A stretch of DNA of 64,000 nucleotides from Curtobacterium flaccumfaciens UCD-AKU (GTDB lineage: Bacteria; Actinomycetota; Actinomycetes; Actinomycetales; Microbacteriaceae): assembly GCF_000349565.1 (NCBI RefSeq), contig NZ_KB714628.1, positions 243,023-307,022 on the forward strand, written 5' to 3'. Both the position numbers and the translations under genes were made by a program. Below the pieces are notes generated by a model. The model did no database searches, was not told where the DNA came from, and saw only the letters and a list, made by a program, of their open reading frames with translations. Shown here piece after piece: positions 1 to 7,692 of the stretch (the first letter of the stretch is position 1; the number at the start of each line of letters is the position of its first letter).

Positions 1-422
1 GCCTGCTCGATGGGGGCGAGGGCCGCGGGGTCGAGCTGCTCGAGCGCGTCGACGTCCGCGGGGGTGCGGATCGGCGACGAGAGCACCGGACCACGACCGG
101 GGACGATCTCGACGTCCACGCCGGCGAGCTTGATCGGCACGACGATGTCGCTGAAGAAGATGCCCGCGTCGACCCCGTGCCGGCGCACCGGCTGCAGGGT
201 GATCTCCGACGCCATCTCCGGGTCGAGGCACGCATCGAGCATGGCTGTGCCGATCCGAAGCTCGCGGTACTCCGGCAGGGACCGTCCGGCCTGCCGCATG
301 AACCACACCGGGAGCGTCTCCGGACGGTCACCCCGCAGGGCCCGTACCAGGCGGGAACCACTCGTCCGCCCTGATGCCAGGGGGTGGGAGTCGGGGAGGG
401 ATGTGCTCGTCGCTTCGGTCAC
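1..422 (-). CDS. hemE: Uroporphyrinogen decarboxylase, N-terminal part (cut by window edge)
   Basis: This is the amino end of uroporphyrinogen III decarboxylase, the cytoplasmic enzyme that makes coproporphyrinogen III in haem synthesis. It reads on the minus strand and runs off the left edge, so about 140 residues are visible. The family signature PVWFMRQAGRSLPEYR lies around residues 38-53, followed by the conserved stretch around DACLDPE and a FFSDIVVP motif. I place the start at the GTG at 420-422, which gives a normal short leader; no in-frame ATG lies between it and the signature. It diverges from hemA with 38 bases between the two starts, so the two haem genes probably share a promoter region. 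The identification is firm; the exact start is less so. Confidence 0.93.
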   Translation of the reverse strand, partial: MTEATSTSLPDSHPLASGRTSGSRLVRALRGDRPETLPVWFMRQAGRSLPEYRELRIGTAMLDACLDPEMASEITLQPVRRHGVDAGIFFSDIVVPIKLAGVDVEIVPGRGPVLSSPIRTPADVDALEQLDPAALAPIEQ

Positions 423-460
423 CGGATGATTCTCCCATCGAGCGCGTTACCATTGACTAC

Positions 461-1783
461 GTGCTCATCTGTCTCACGGCGTCGCATCGCAACGCCAGCT
501 TCGATCTCCTGGAGCGACTGAGCATCGGTGCACCCGCGGCAGCCAGCCGACTCGTCACGGATGCCGGCGTCCTCGACGGTGCAGTGGTCCTCGCGACCTG
601 CAACCGCTTCGAGGCGTACCTGGACATCGCGGGCGACGAGAGCGACTCCGCCGTCTCCGCCACCGTGCAGGCCGTGGCCGCCGCGAGCGACCTCGACGCG
701 ACCGAGGTCCTGGACTCCGTCAACGTGCTCGGCGGCAAGGACGTCGTGCAGCACCTGTTCGCCGTGTCGAGTGGTCTCGAGTCCGTCGTCGTCGGCGAGA
801 CCGAGATCTCCGGCCAGGTCCGTCGCTCGCTCGAGGACGCCCGGTCGAACGGCACCACCACCTCGGACCTCGAGCGCCTGTTCCAAGAGGCCGCGCACAC
901 CTCGCGCGGCGTCAAGACCCGCACCCGCATCGGCGCCGCCGGCCGGTCGCTCGTGCGCCTCGGCCTCGAACTCGCCTCGTCGCGCGTCACCGACTGGGCC
1001 CGCACCCGCGTGCTGCTCGTCGGCACCGGCAGCTACGCGGCGACCACCATCGCCGCCCTGCGCGACCGCGGTGCCACGAACATCCAGGTCTTCTCGCCCT
1101 CGGGTCGCGCGTCCTGGTTCGCCGCCAAGCACGACCTCGTCGCCACCCGTGACCTGCGCCAGGCCATCGGGGCGAGCGACGTCCTGATCACCTGCACCTC
1201 GAGCGAGGTCCCGGTCGTCGCACCGGCCGACCTCGACGACGGGGTCCGCCGCATCGTCATCGACCTCGGGCTCCCCCGCAACGTCGACCCCGCGGCCGCC
1301 GGCGTCGACGGCGTCGAGCTGCTCGACCTCGAGACGATCAGCATCCACGCCCCGATCTCCGAGCTGAACGCCGAGTCCGAAGCGCGCGCGATGGTCGACG
1401 ACGCCGTGTCCCGGTTCCGCGCGCAGGCGATGGAGCAGTCGACGACCCCGGCGCTCGTGGCGTTCCGCAAGCACGTGTTCGACATCCTCGACGACGAGAT
1501 CGAGCGGGCCAAGCGCCGCGCGGACGCCGACGGCGAGTCCGTCGAGCACACCGAGCGGGCGCTCCGGCACCTGGTCGGCGTCCTGCTGCACCGTCCGTCG
1601 GTCCGCGCCCGTGAGCTCGGTCGCGCCGGTCGCGGCGAGGAGTTCGTCGGGGCGATCGACTCCCTGTACGGCGTCCGTCCCGACGCCGAACCGGAGCTGC
1701 CGTCGCCCGTCGTCCCGCTGGCCGACCGCACGGCCCTGGACCCGACCACCCCGGGTCGCGACGACCAGGCGGACGCGAGCTGA
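461..1783 (+). CDS. hemA: Glutamyl-tRNA reductase
   Basis: This enzyme reduces glutamyl-tRNA to glutamate-1-semialdehyde, the first committed step of the C5 tetrapyrrole pathway, using NADPH. The product is 440 aa. The catalytic cysteine is in ATCNR (Cys47), the GluTR signature with VVGETEISGQV follows near residue 115, and a nucleotide-binding VLLVGTGSY loop lies near residue 187. A long helical dimerisation tail ends the protein. An ATG 87 bases upstream is in frame, but the family begins directly with LICLTASHRNASF, so I chose the GTG at 461. It is divergent from hemE, which supports a haem locus, and is followed by an unrelated Nudix gene 35 bases downstream. Confidence 0.95.
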   Translation: MLICLTASHRNASFDLLERLSIGAPAAASRLVTDAGVLDGAVVLATCNRFEAYLDIAGDESDSAVSATVQAVAAASDLDATEVLDSVNVLGGKDVVQHLFAVSSGLESVVVGETEISGQVRRSLEDARSNGTTTSDLERLFQEAAHTSRGVKTRTRIGAAGRSLVRLGLELASSRVTDWARTRVLLVGTGSYAATTIAALRDRGATNIQVFSPSGRASWFAAKHDLVATRDLRQAIGASDVLITCTSSEVPVVAPADLDDGVRRIVIDLGLPRNVDPAAAGVDGVELLDLETISIHAPISELNAESEARAMVDDAVSRFRAQAMEQSTTPALVAFRKHVFDILDDEIERAKRRADADGESVEHTERALRHLVGVLLHRPSVRARELGRAGRGEEFVGAIDSLYGVRPDAEPELPSPVVPLADRTALDPTTPGRDDQADAS

Positions 1784-1818
1784 GCCTCCAGACAGGCGCC
1801 CAACCACCCACACTGCGC

Positions 1819-2217
1819 GTGAGTGCGCTGCTGCTGGTGCGTGACCGACGTGTCCTGATGGTGCGCGCCCGGGCGCGCGACGTGCTCTACCTGCCCGGCG
1901 GCAAGGCGGAGCCGCACGAGACCGACGTCGAGGCCGCCGTGCGCGAGGCGTACGAGGAGACCGGCCTGCGGCTGACCGCCGCCGACGTTGAACCGTTCGG
2001 CGTCGTGTTCGAGCCCGCCCACGGGCAGGCTCCGGGGACGATGGTCGCGATGACGCTGTTCCTGGTCCGGCCGGGAGGCCCGCTGGACTCCGCCACGCCC
2101 GTCGCCTCGGCCGAGGTGGACGAGGTCGAGTGGGTCACCTCCGCCGACGCGGGTCGCTGCCCGCCTGCGGGCGTGGAGACGCTCCGCCGCCTGGTGGCGG
2201 CGGAGCTGATCGACTGA
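1819..2217 (+). CDS. Nudix hydrolase
   Basis: This is a 132-aa cytoplasmic Nudix hydrolase, a family that cleaves nucleoside diphosphates linked to another group. The complete Nudix box (G-x5-E-x7-REAYEETGL) spans about residues 29-51, with all the metal-binding glutamates present. The length is that of a single Nudix domain (MutT-like), and the substrate cannot be read from sequence. I start at the GTG at 1819; the frame is open a little further upstream but no better start or Shine-Dalgarno site is seen. It lies 35 bases behind hemA and may be cotranscribed. It converges with the acidic repeat protein: the two stop codons face each other with only three bases between. Confidence 0.85.
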   Translation: MSALLLVRDRRVLMVRARARDVLYLPGGKAEPHETDVEAAVREAYEETGLRLTAADVEPFGVVFEPAHGQAPGTMVAMTLFLVRPGGPLDSATPVASAEVDEVEWVTSADAGRCPPAGVETLRRLVAAELID

Positions 2218-2220
2218 CCG

Positions 2221-2496
2221 TCAGGCCTTGTCGGTGTCGGTGTACTCCCCGACCTCGCCGTTCTGTGCCGGCTCGGCCTCGCCGGGGATGTCCGAGTCGA
2301 CGTACTCGCCATCGGGCCCGGCGCCGTTCGGACGCGCCTCGCCGGGGATGTCGCTCGAGACGAACTCGCCGACGGGCTCCGTCGACTCGACGTGCTCCTC
2401 GCCCGGGATCTCGCTGTCGGTGAAGGCTCCGGCGCGGGGCTCGACCCCGTCCGCGCGACCCTCGTCGCCTCGTGCCTGTTCGTGCTTGCCCGTCAT
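2221..2496 (-). CDS. Small acidic repeat protein with SDIPGE repeats
   Basis: This 91-aa protein is strongly acidic, has no signal peptide or membrane segment, and is probably disordered. Its most notable feature is a repeated unit of about 20 residues: FTDSEIPGE, FVSSDIPGE and YVDSDIPGE near residues 25-33, 45-53 and 65-73, ending in a fourth partial copy (GEYTDTDKA). The start ATG at 2494-2496 has a good GGAGG ribosome site about seven bases upstream. I do not recognise a characterised family. Similar short proteins with GEYxDSDxP units occur as hypothetical proteins in Actinobacteria, as far as I recall. Regular spacing around Ser/Thr-Asp and a Pro-Gly turn suggests a linear-motif or ion-binding role, which is only inference. 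Confidence 0.75.
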   Translation of the reverse strand: MTGKHEQARGDEGRADGVEPRAGAFTDSEIPGEEHVESTEPVGEFVSSDIPGEARPNGAGPDGEYVDSDIPGEAEPAQNGEVGEYTDTDKA

Positions 2497-2595
2497 GTCC
2501 GACCTCCGCTGCTCGGGTTGCTTGCCTCGGAGTGTGCTCGGGGTCCCTGGACGCCGACCGAACCGGATGCGGCGTTCGGTGGTTGCCTGTGCAGC

Positions 2596-3273
2596 ATGCA
2601 ACGCAGCAGCCGATCCAAGTTCCTGCTCGTCGTGACCGGGCTCGTCGCCGTCGGGACACTGGCGGGGTGTGCCTCGGACGGGCAGCCCGCTGCCACCGAG
2701 ACGGTCACCGCGCCCGCGCCGTCGCCGTCCGCGTCCGCGCCGGCGTCCGCACCGCAGTCGTCGGACGAGTCCGCCTCGACGGCACCGTCCACCGGTTCCG
2801 GGTCGTCCGCCGGTTCCGGTTCTGCTTCCGGTGACCGGTGCCCGGTGTCGTCGCTGGCAGGACGCATCGAGGCCGGCAGCGGTGGTGCCGCCGGCAGCGT
2901 CATCGTGCACCTGGTGCTCGAGAACACCGGGTCGACGACCTGCACCGTGCAGGGGTGGCCGGGCGTCTCGTTCGTCGGGGGTGGCACCGGCAAGCAGATC
3001 GGTGCGGCCGCGACGCAGGAGAAGAACGCGCCGCACCCGACCGTGACCCTCGCACCCGGCAAGACCGCCGTCGCACCGCTCAAGATCGTCCGGGCCGAGA
3101 ACTACCCGTCGGGTGACTGCTCGGCGAAGACCCCGGACGGCTTCCGTGTGTACCCGCCCGGGTCGAAGCAGTCCCTGTTCGTGAAGGACACGGACTACAA
3201 GGCGTGCGCGTCCGCCGACGCCTCGCTGCTGTCCGTGCAGGCGTTCGTGCCGGAGGGGCAGGCGACGTCGTAG
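2596..3273 (+). CDS. DUF4232-type lipoprotein
   Basis: This 225-aa product is a secreted lipoprotein. Residues 9-24 form a hydrophobic signal and TLAGC gives a lipobox with the acylated Cys25. A Ser/Ala/Pro-rich linker of roughly 50 residues follows. The globular C-terminal part then begins at the DRCPVSSLAGRIE stretch and contains HLVLENTGSTTCTVQGWPG, which is typical of the DUF4232 domain found in many actinobacterial cell-surface proteins. Cysteines at the domain start, in STTC, in GDCSAK and in YKACAS are probably disulfide-bonded outside the cell. The start is the ATG directly before the signal sequence rather than an upstream in-frame one. Function is unknown; the gene has its own promoter space, divergent from the acidic repeat protein. 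Confidence 0.82.
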   Translation: MQRSSRSKFLLVVTGLVAVGTLAGCASDGQPAATETVTAPAPSPSASAPASAPQSSDESASTAPSTGSGSSAGSGSASGDRCPVSSLAGRIEAGSGGAAGSVIVHLVLENTGSTTCTVQGWPGVSFVGGGTGKQIGAAATQEKNAPHPTVTLAPGKTAVAPLKIVRAENYPSGDCSAKTPDGFRVYPPGSKQSLFVKDTDYKACASADASLLSVQAFVPEGQATS

Positions 3274-3464
3274 CGGTCGGACGTTCGACGACAGCTGTCG
3301 GACGATCCGCGTGCACCGATCCCGGGAGTGGACAGGTCTGTTGCTCACGACGGAACTGACCTATGGTCGTCGTGGGATGGGGGTTCTCTCAGGTTGCCGC
3401 AGGTCGGCAGGACCGGAGAGTGCGCTCGTGCCGTGACCACCGCATCGATGCTCTTGGGGGAAAC

Positions 3465-4736
3465 ATGACGGATCACAGTTCGAAGAGCGGCCGGGGGATC
3501 TCGAGGCGAGGTCTGCTGCAGGGCGCTGCCGTCACGATCGGCGGATCAGCCCTGGCCGGCGCTGCGGCGTCACCGGCGACCGCGGCAGCCACCAAGCCGT
3601 TCATCCCGTCGGGACTGACCTACTCCGCGAGCGACCCGCTCGCCGGGTTCTTCCGCAAGGTCGCCGCCGGCACCGCGACCATCGTCACGGCGGGCGACTC
3701 GATCACGGAGGCGTTCGGCGCGGCCTCGCCGCAGAAGGGGTACCCGGCACGGGTGCGGGCACGACTCCGCAACGGTGCTGGGCAGGCACCCGGCGGGTTC
3801 GACTACGTCCCCGCCCGCTCGCAGTACGCCACGGTCGACAAGCCGCCGACCACGGTGACCTACGTCTCGTACACCGGAGCGAACGGTGCCGCGATCGACC
3901 TCCGCTCCGCCACGTACGCAGGCGCGCGGAGCACGAAGTCCGGACTCGGCCGACGAGCCGTCGCGCTGACCGGCACCGGCGTCCGGTCGGCGACGTTCAC
4001 GCAGCGCTGCACGTCCTTCGTGCTGTCGTGGCGGGCGACGAGCACGCGAGACGCCGTCTCCGTCGCCATCGACGGCACCAAGGTCACCCTGCCGGCGGTC
4101 TCCACCGGTGAACAGACCTGGACCAGCCCGAAGTCGGCCTCGGCGGTCCGCACCGTCACGGTGACGTGGCAGAGCGGCGAGCCGTTCCTCGAGGGCTGGC
4201 AGCTCTTCGACGGCGACGAGGGCGGTGGGTTCCACGTCCTCGAGGCATCGCAGTCGACCTCGCGCACCGAGGGGTTCTCCCTCGCGTCGTCGGCCGCCAA
4301 CGGCAACGACACCTGGGCCGATGCGCTCCGTCGCTTCTCGCCCGACCTGATCACGTCGATGTGGGGGACGAACGACTACGGCGTGGTCACCCCCGCGGTG
4401 CTGACGCAGCAGACGGTCAACTACCTGGACCTGGTGCACGACCGCAGCCCGGACTCGGCGTTGCTCGTGATCATGCCGTACCAGCTGGGCAAGGCGTCGA
4501 CCACCGAGTGGGCGAAGTACCGCGCCGCACAGCAGCAGGCGGTGACCACGTTCCGGTCCGCGAACCCGGGTGTCGCGATCGGGTTCTTCGACCTCGGTGC
4601 CTACGTGCCACCGTACTTCGGGCAGACCGGCACGACGGGCAACACCTACATGTACGACGGGATCCACCCGAACGACACCGGCTACGACGTCATCGCGGCG
4701 ATCCTCTACGCCTACCTGACGTCGACACCGGCCTGA
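3465..4736 (+). CDS. Tat-exported SGNH/GDSL hydrolase
   Basis: This is a 423-aa secreted esterase/lipase-type enzyme of the SGNH superfamily. A twin-arginine signal (SRRGLLQGA, RR at 14-15, then an Ala-rich h-region) directs export by the Tat pathway. The block I motif AGDSITE places the nucleophile at Ser79, MWGTNDYG is the block III Asn motif, and YDGIHPND near residues 397-403 carries the catalytic Asp and His. An inserted beta-rich region (about residues 150-280) separates the blocks, as in carbohydrate-esterase-like members. The start ATG follows a GGGGGAAAC ribosome site. Substrate is unknown; surface polysaccharide or plant acetyl-polysaccharide would be reasonable guesses. Confidence 0.85.
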   Translation: MTDHSSKSGRGISRRGLLQGAAVTIGGSALAGAAASPATAAATKPFIPSGLTYSASDPLAGFFRKVAAGTATIVTAGDSITEAFGAASPQKGYPARVRARLRNGAGQAPGGFDYVPARSQYATVDKPPTTVTYVSYTGANGAAIDLRSATYAGARSTKSGLGRRAVALTGTGVRSATFTQRCTSFVLSWRATSTRDAVSVAIDGTKVTLPAVSTGEQTWTSPKSASAVRTVTVTWQSGEPFLEGWQLFDGDEGGGFHVLEASQSTSRTEGFSLASSAANGNDTWADALRRFSPDLITSMWGTNDYGVVTPAVLTQQTVNYLDLVHDRSPDSALLVIMPYQLGKASTTEWAKYRAAQQQAVTTFRSANPGVAIGFFDLGAYVPPYFGQTGTTGNTYMYDGIHPNDTGYDVIAAILYAYLTSTPA

Positions 4737-4839
4737 GCTGGGGCCCCGTCCGCGTGGTGATCGCGGGCGGGGCGCAGTCCGTGACGAGCGGGAGCTCCGG
4801 AACGTGGGCACCGCGAACCGCAGGTACGGACAGGCCAAG

Positions 4840-4879
4840 GAGCGCCGTCGTGGGGATTCGGGTCGACACGACGGCGCTC
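4840..4879. repeat. Perfect 13-bp inverted repeat (hairpin)
   Basis: Arms 4840-4852 (GAGCGCCGTCGTG) and 4867-4879 are exact reverse complements around a 14-base loop. There is no T-run, so it is not a classic intrinsic terminator, but it lies about 100 bases after the SGNH hydrolase gene and may still end transcription or protect the mRNA. It sits inside the otherwise unexplained 237 bases before the GNAT fragment. Confidence 0.6.
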
Positions 4880-4973
4880 ACACCACACGTCATCGTGTGC
4901 CAGGCGACGCTCGCCCCCGCGCGTCGCCAGCAGCGATGCTCGTCCGGATCCGACCGGGCGTCAAGGAACGATC

Positions 4974-5192
4974 GTGTACGTGCAGGACGTCCTCGTCATG
5001 CCGTCCGCGCACCGGTCGGGCGTCGGTGGTGCACTCCTCGACGCAGCCCTGCAGCGGTACGCCGACGTTCGCCAGACGGTCCTGCTCACCGACACCGAGG
5101 CGGGGCAGCGGGCGTTCTACGAGTCGCGTGGCTTCGTCGAGGCCCACGACGTCGAACCCCAGCCGCTGCGCTCCTTCGTGCTCCTGCGCTGA
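4974..5192 (+). pseudogene. GNAT acetyltransferase C-terminal fragment
   Basis: The 72 residues from the GTG at 4974 match the second half of a GNAT acetyltransferase: a beta strand YVQDVLVMP, the acetyl-CoA loop HRSGVGGALLDAAL (R/Q-x-x-G-x-G/A pattern) and the FYESRGFV motif. A complete GNAT domain needs about 130-150 residues, so the N-terminal half is missing. The same frame stays open for about 15 codons upstream (reading into RQGTIVYV) but then shows nothing GNAT-like, and other frames give no convincing first half. I read this as a truncated or frameshifted remnant, although a very short expressed protein cannot be excluded. The hairpin at 4840-4879 lies where the missing half would be expected. 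Confidence 0.6.
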
Positions 5193-5252
5193 GCGGGGAT
5201 GGGTCCCGCGACCGATTCCGTGCGGCACCACGGCGTTCCTAGACTCGGACGC

Positions 5253-6623
5253 ATGGGGGCTCGCGCACGGACACGTTCAGCAGGAGCGCTCGCGACCGCG
5301 CTCATCGTCGTGCTCACACTCGCCGCGTGCACGTGGTCACCGCCACCGCCGACCGGATCGGAATCGGCACTCGCGAAGCTCATCACCCGGATCGAGCGGT
5401 TGCCCGGCGTCGACACGGCCGAGGGCGAGGTCCGTCAGGTCGACGCGAAGGACGACCCGCACAACTGGATCACGTCGCTCGAGGTGCGGGCCGACTCGAG
5501 CGACCTCGCCGTCGCCGAACGGATCCGGCACACGGCGGCGCGGGGTGTCAGCGGCACGACGCTGTCGGTGACCCTGGACGTGCCTCGCGGCCGCGCGTCG
5601 GCACCGGTCGTCCTCGATCCGATGGACCGCGACGTCGTCGACCTGGCCGGACGGCTGCGTGCGGAGCCCTTCGTGCGCAGGCTCTGGGTGACCCCGTCAG
5701 GTTCCACGATCTGGCTCGTGCCGGGCGTCAGCTTCACCGACGCCGTCACGCAGGCCCGTCCGATCGTCGGCGACCACCCGGCCTCGCTGGACCGGGGTGA
5801 CGTTTCGGTGGGGATCACGGCGACGCACCCCGGGCGAGCACTCCTGCGCACGATCGACGCGTTGGACGGCGACGGTGACCACCACGTCGAGCGCCTGTCC
5901 TACTCACCGGGCACGACCTACGCCGACGCTGCGCAGGCCACCACCGACGCCGCCGCTGAGTCCGCCACAGCTGGGGAGGCCGAACGCCCCTCCCTGTCGG
6001 TGTCGGGCGGAGGACTCGGCGCCGTCGCCGACGTCCTCGTCCGGACGAAGGACGAAGCCGCCGACGCACACCGCGCTCCGCGCACCGCGTTCTCCGTCGG
6101 CCTCGACGGGACGAGTGGCTGGCTCGGACTCCCCCTCGACGCGAAGAAGCCGCAGGACGCCACCGCCCCGGGCACCCCGAGGACGAGCCCCACGCCGGCC
6201 CCCTGGGTGCCCGCCGACGTGAGCGACCACGCTGCGACGCTCCGGGCGTTCCTCGAGCGCTCGGCCGACGCCGCCGGGGTCCCCGCGACCGTCACCACGG
6301 GCACCGAACAGTGCGCGCCGTCCGGGTCGACCTGGTCGCCCGACGCGACCGGCACCCGCGCGACGGCGTTCAGCATCGTGCCCGTGTTCCAGATCGTCGA
6401 CGACGCGCAGGGGCCGTTCGACGCCGTGACCGCGCTGTGGACGTCGGAGGGCTTCGAGGTCAGCGGCCGGGCGATGGGCCGGGACTACTGGTCGTCGTCT
6501 TCGGATGCGGATCCTGCCACGGCGAGCATCCGGGGCACGGTCGACGGGCTGAGCCTGAGCGCCGAGTCGGTCTGCGTCCCCGGCCCTGACACGGCGACAC
6601 CGCGTTCCGGCACCCGCCCGTAG
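5253..6623 (+). CDS. Lipoprotein of unknown function
   Basis: This 456-aa protein starts with an arginine-rich n-region, a hydrophobic stretch and LTLAAC, giving a lipobox with Cys26. The rest is soluble, Asp/Ala/Thr-rich and rich in alternating beta-type segments, with a long Pro/Thr-rich linker near residue 310 (TPRTSPTPAPW). I recognise no domain. Two cysteines in the last third (EQCAPSG and ESVCVPG) may form a disulfide. I chose the second in-frame ATG because it directly precedes the signal sequence; the one at 5199 would add a charged leader. It has no obvious operon partner. It is probably an outer-face membrane-anchored protein. Confidence 0.75.
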   Translation: MGARARTRSAGALATALIVVLTLAACTWSPPPPTGSESALAKLITRIERLPGVDTAEGEVRQVDAKDDPHNWITSLEVRADSSDLAVAERIRHTAARGVSGTTLSVTLDVPRGRASAPVVLDPMDRDVVDLAGRLRAEPFVRRLWVTPSGSTIWLVPGVSFTDAVTQARPIVGDHPASLDRGDVSVGITATHPGRALLRTIDALDGDGDHHVERLSYSPGTTYADAAQATTDAAAESATAGEAERPSLSVSGGGLGAVADVLVRTKDEAADAHRAPRTAFSVGLDGTSGWLGLPLDAKKPQDATAPGTPRTSPTPAPWVPADVSDHAATLRAFLERSADAAGVPATVTTGTEQCAPSGSTWSPDATGTRATAFSIVPVFQIVDDAQGPFDAVTALWTSEGFEVSGRAMGRDYWSSSSDADPATASIRGTVDGLSLSAESVCVPGPDTATPRSGTRP

Positions 6624-6753
6624 CGTCCACGGGTCCGCGGGTCCGCGGGTCTCGGCTCCGCGGACAGTTTCGCCGTCGTGAACCCCGCGAACCGTCCGCC
6701 GGACCGAGACTCGGCACGAGCAGCGGCAACAGCAGCGGCAGCGGCAAGCGCGC

Positions 6754-7692
6754 TCAGCGACGAGCCGGGGCGTGCACCGCCTCGAGCACCTCGGTGCCCA
6801 TGGTCCGCAGCGCCTCGACCACGGCCAACCGCCGCTGCAACGAAGCGTCGTCGAACGTCACCGTCACGGCGTAGCTGACCGACGAACCGGGCCCCCGCAG
6901 GATCCCCGCCTCGGCCCGCACGCCGGTGCTCGACCCGGTGACCGCGACGACCTGCAACCCGTGGTCGAGTGCCCGGTGCGCCAGGGGGTCGAGGCCGAAG
7001 GAACCGGCGACCAGGTTCAGGTCGCTCGCCAGGGACAGCCAGCCGAGCACCCGGTTCGACACCGCCTCGTCGACGACCTCGCCGAGTGCCAGGCCGCGCA
7101 TCACCCACGACAGTTCCCCGGTCGGTGCGACGGACGCGTCGGGGGCGTCGTCCGGCCCGCGGCGGTCCCGCACGCGATCGATCAACGCCGTGCGCTCGAT
7201 GCCCAGGGACTCCGCGCGCTCGCGGACGGCGTCGATGCCCACCGTCGTCAGCAGCGCGTTCATCGCCCAGGCATCGGCGGTGGCCCCGACCAGGGTCGCC
7301 AGGTCGGGTACCTGCATGGTCGGCTCCTGCAGGAACTGCCACAGGCCGGCGCCGGTCGCGGTGTCGCGGGCCATGCGCTGCAGCCGGTCACCGTGCAGGC
7401 GGCCGTCCTCGAGCTGGGCGGCGACCTCGATGAGCAGCAGGACGCGGCCCAGGCTCGCGACCGGCTGCACCAGGGTGTCGTCGATCCCGAGCAGTGCCTT
7501 GCCGCTCGACGTGTCGATCACCGAGGCACTCACCCCGGCGCCCTCGAGCGCGAGCGCACCGAGGGCCTCGGTGGTGGCGGTGAAGCGGTCGTCGGCCCGG
7601 CCGCTGTGCCGCCCACGACCGCGGCCGCCACCCGCTGGGCGGTCGTCCGGTCGCCGGCGGCGCGACGACCGGGCCGCGTCCGACTCCGTCAT
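6754..7692 (-). CDS. Class A beta-lactamase-fold protein lacking the catalytic residues
   Basis: The 312-aa product has the overall layout of a class A beta-lactamase / serine hydrolase domain after a charged, Arg/Gly-rich N-terminus without a clear signal peptide. The position of the SxxK motif reads Ser80-Leu-Gly-Arg83, so the catalytic Lys is Arg. The SDN loop reads ADAWAMN, and the KTG motif near residue 251 reads VTG. It is therefore probably inactive as a hydrolase and may be a binding or regulatory protein. Its ATG overlaps the stop codon of the upstream M13 peptidase (ATGA), which implies translational coupling and a shared role, perhaps in the cell envelope. Annotation pipelines would probably call it a serine hydrolase. 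Confidence 0.7.
   Translation of the reverse strand: MTESDAARSSRRRRPDDRPAGGGRGRGRHSGRADDRFTATTEALGALALEGAGVSASVIDTSSGKALLGIDDTLVQPVASLGRVLLLIEVAAQLEDGRLHGDRLQRMARDTATGAGLWQFLQEPTMQVPDLATLVGATADAWAMNALLTTVGIDAVRERAESLGIERTALIDRVRDRRGPDDAPDASVAPTGELSWVMRGLALGEVVDEAVSNRVLGWLSLASDLNLVAGSFGLDPLAHRALDHGLQVVAVTGSSTGVRAEAGILRGPGSSVSYAVTVTFDDASLQRRLAVVEALRTMGTEVLEAVHAPARR

Noticed and set aside
374-460. Upstream ATG of hemA
   Set aside because: It would add 29 residues of unrelated leader and overlap hemE; the family starts at the GTG at 461.
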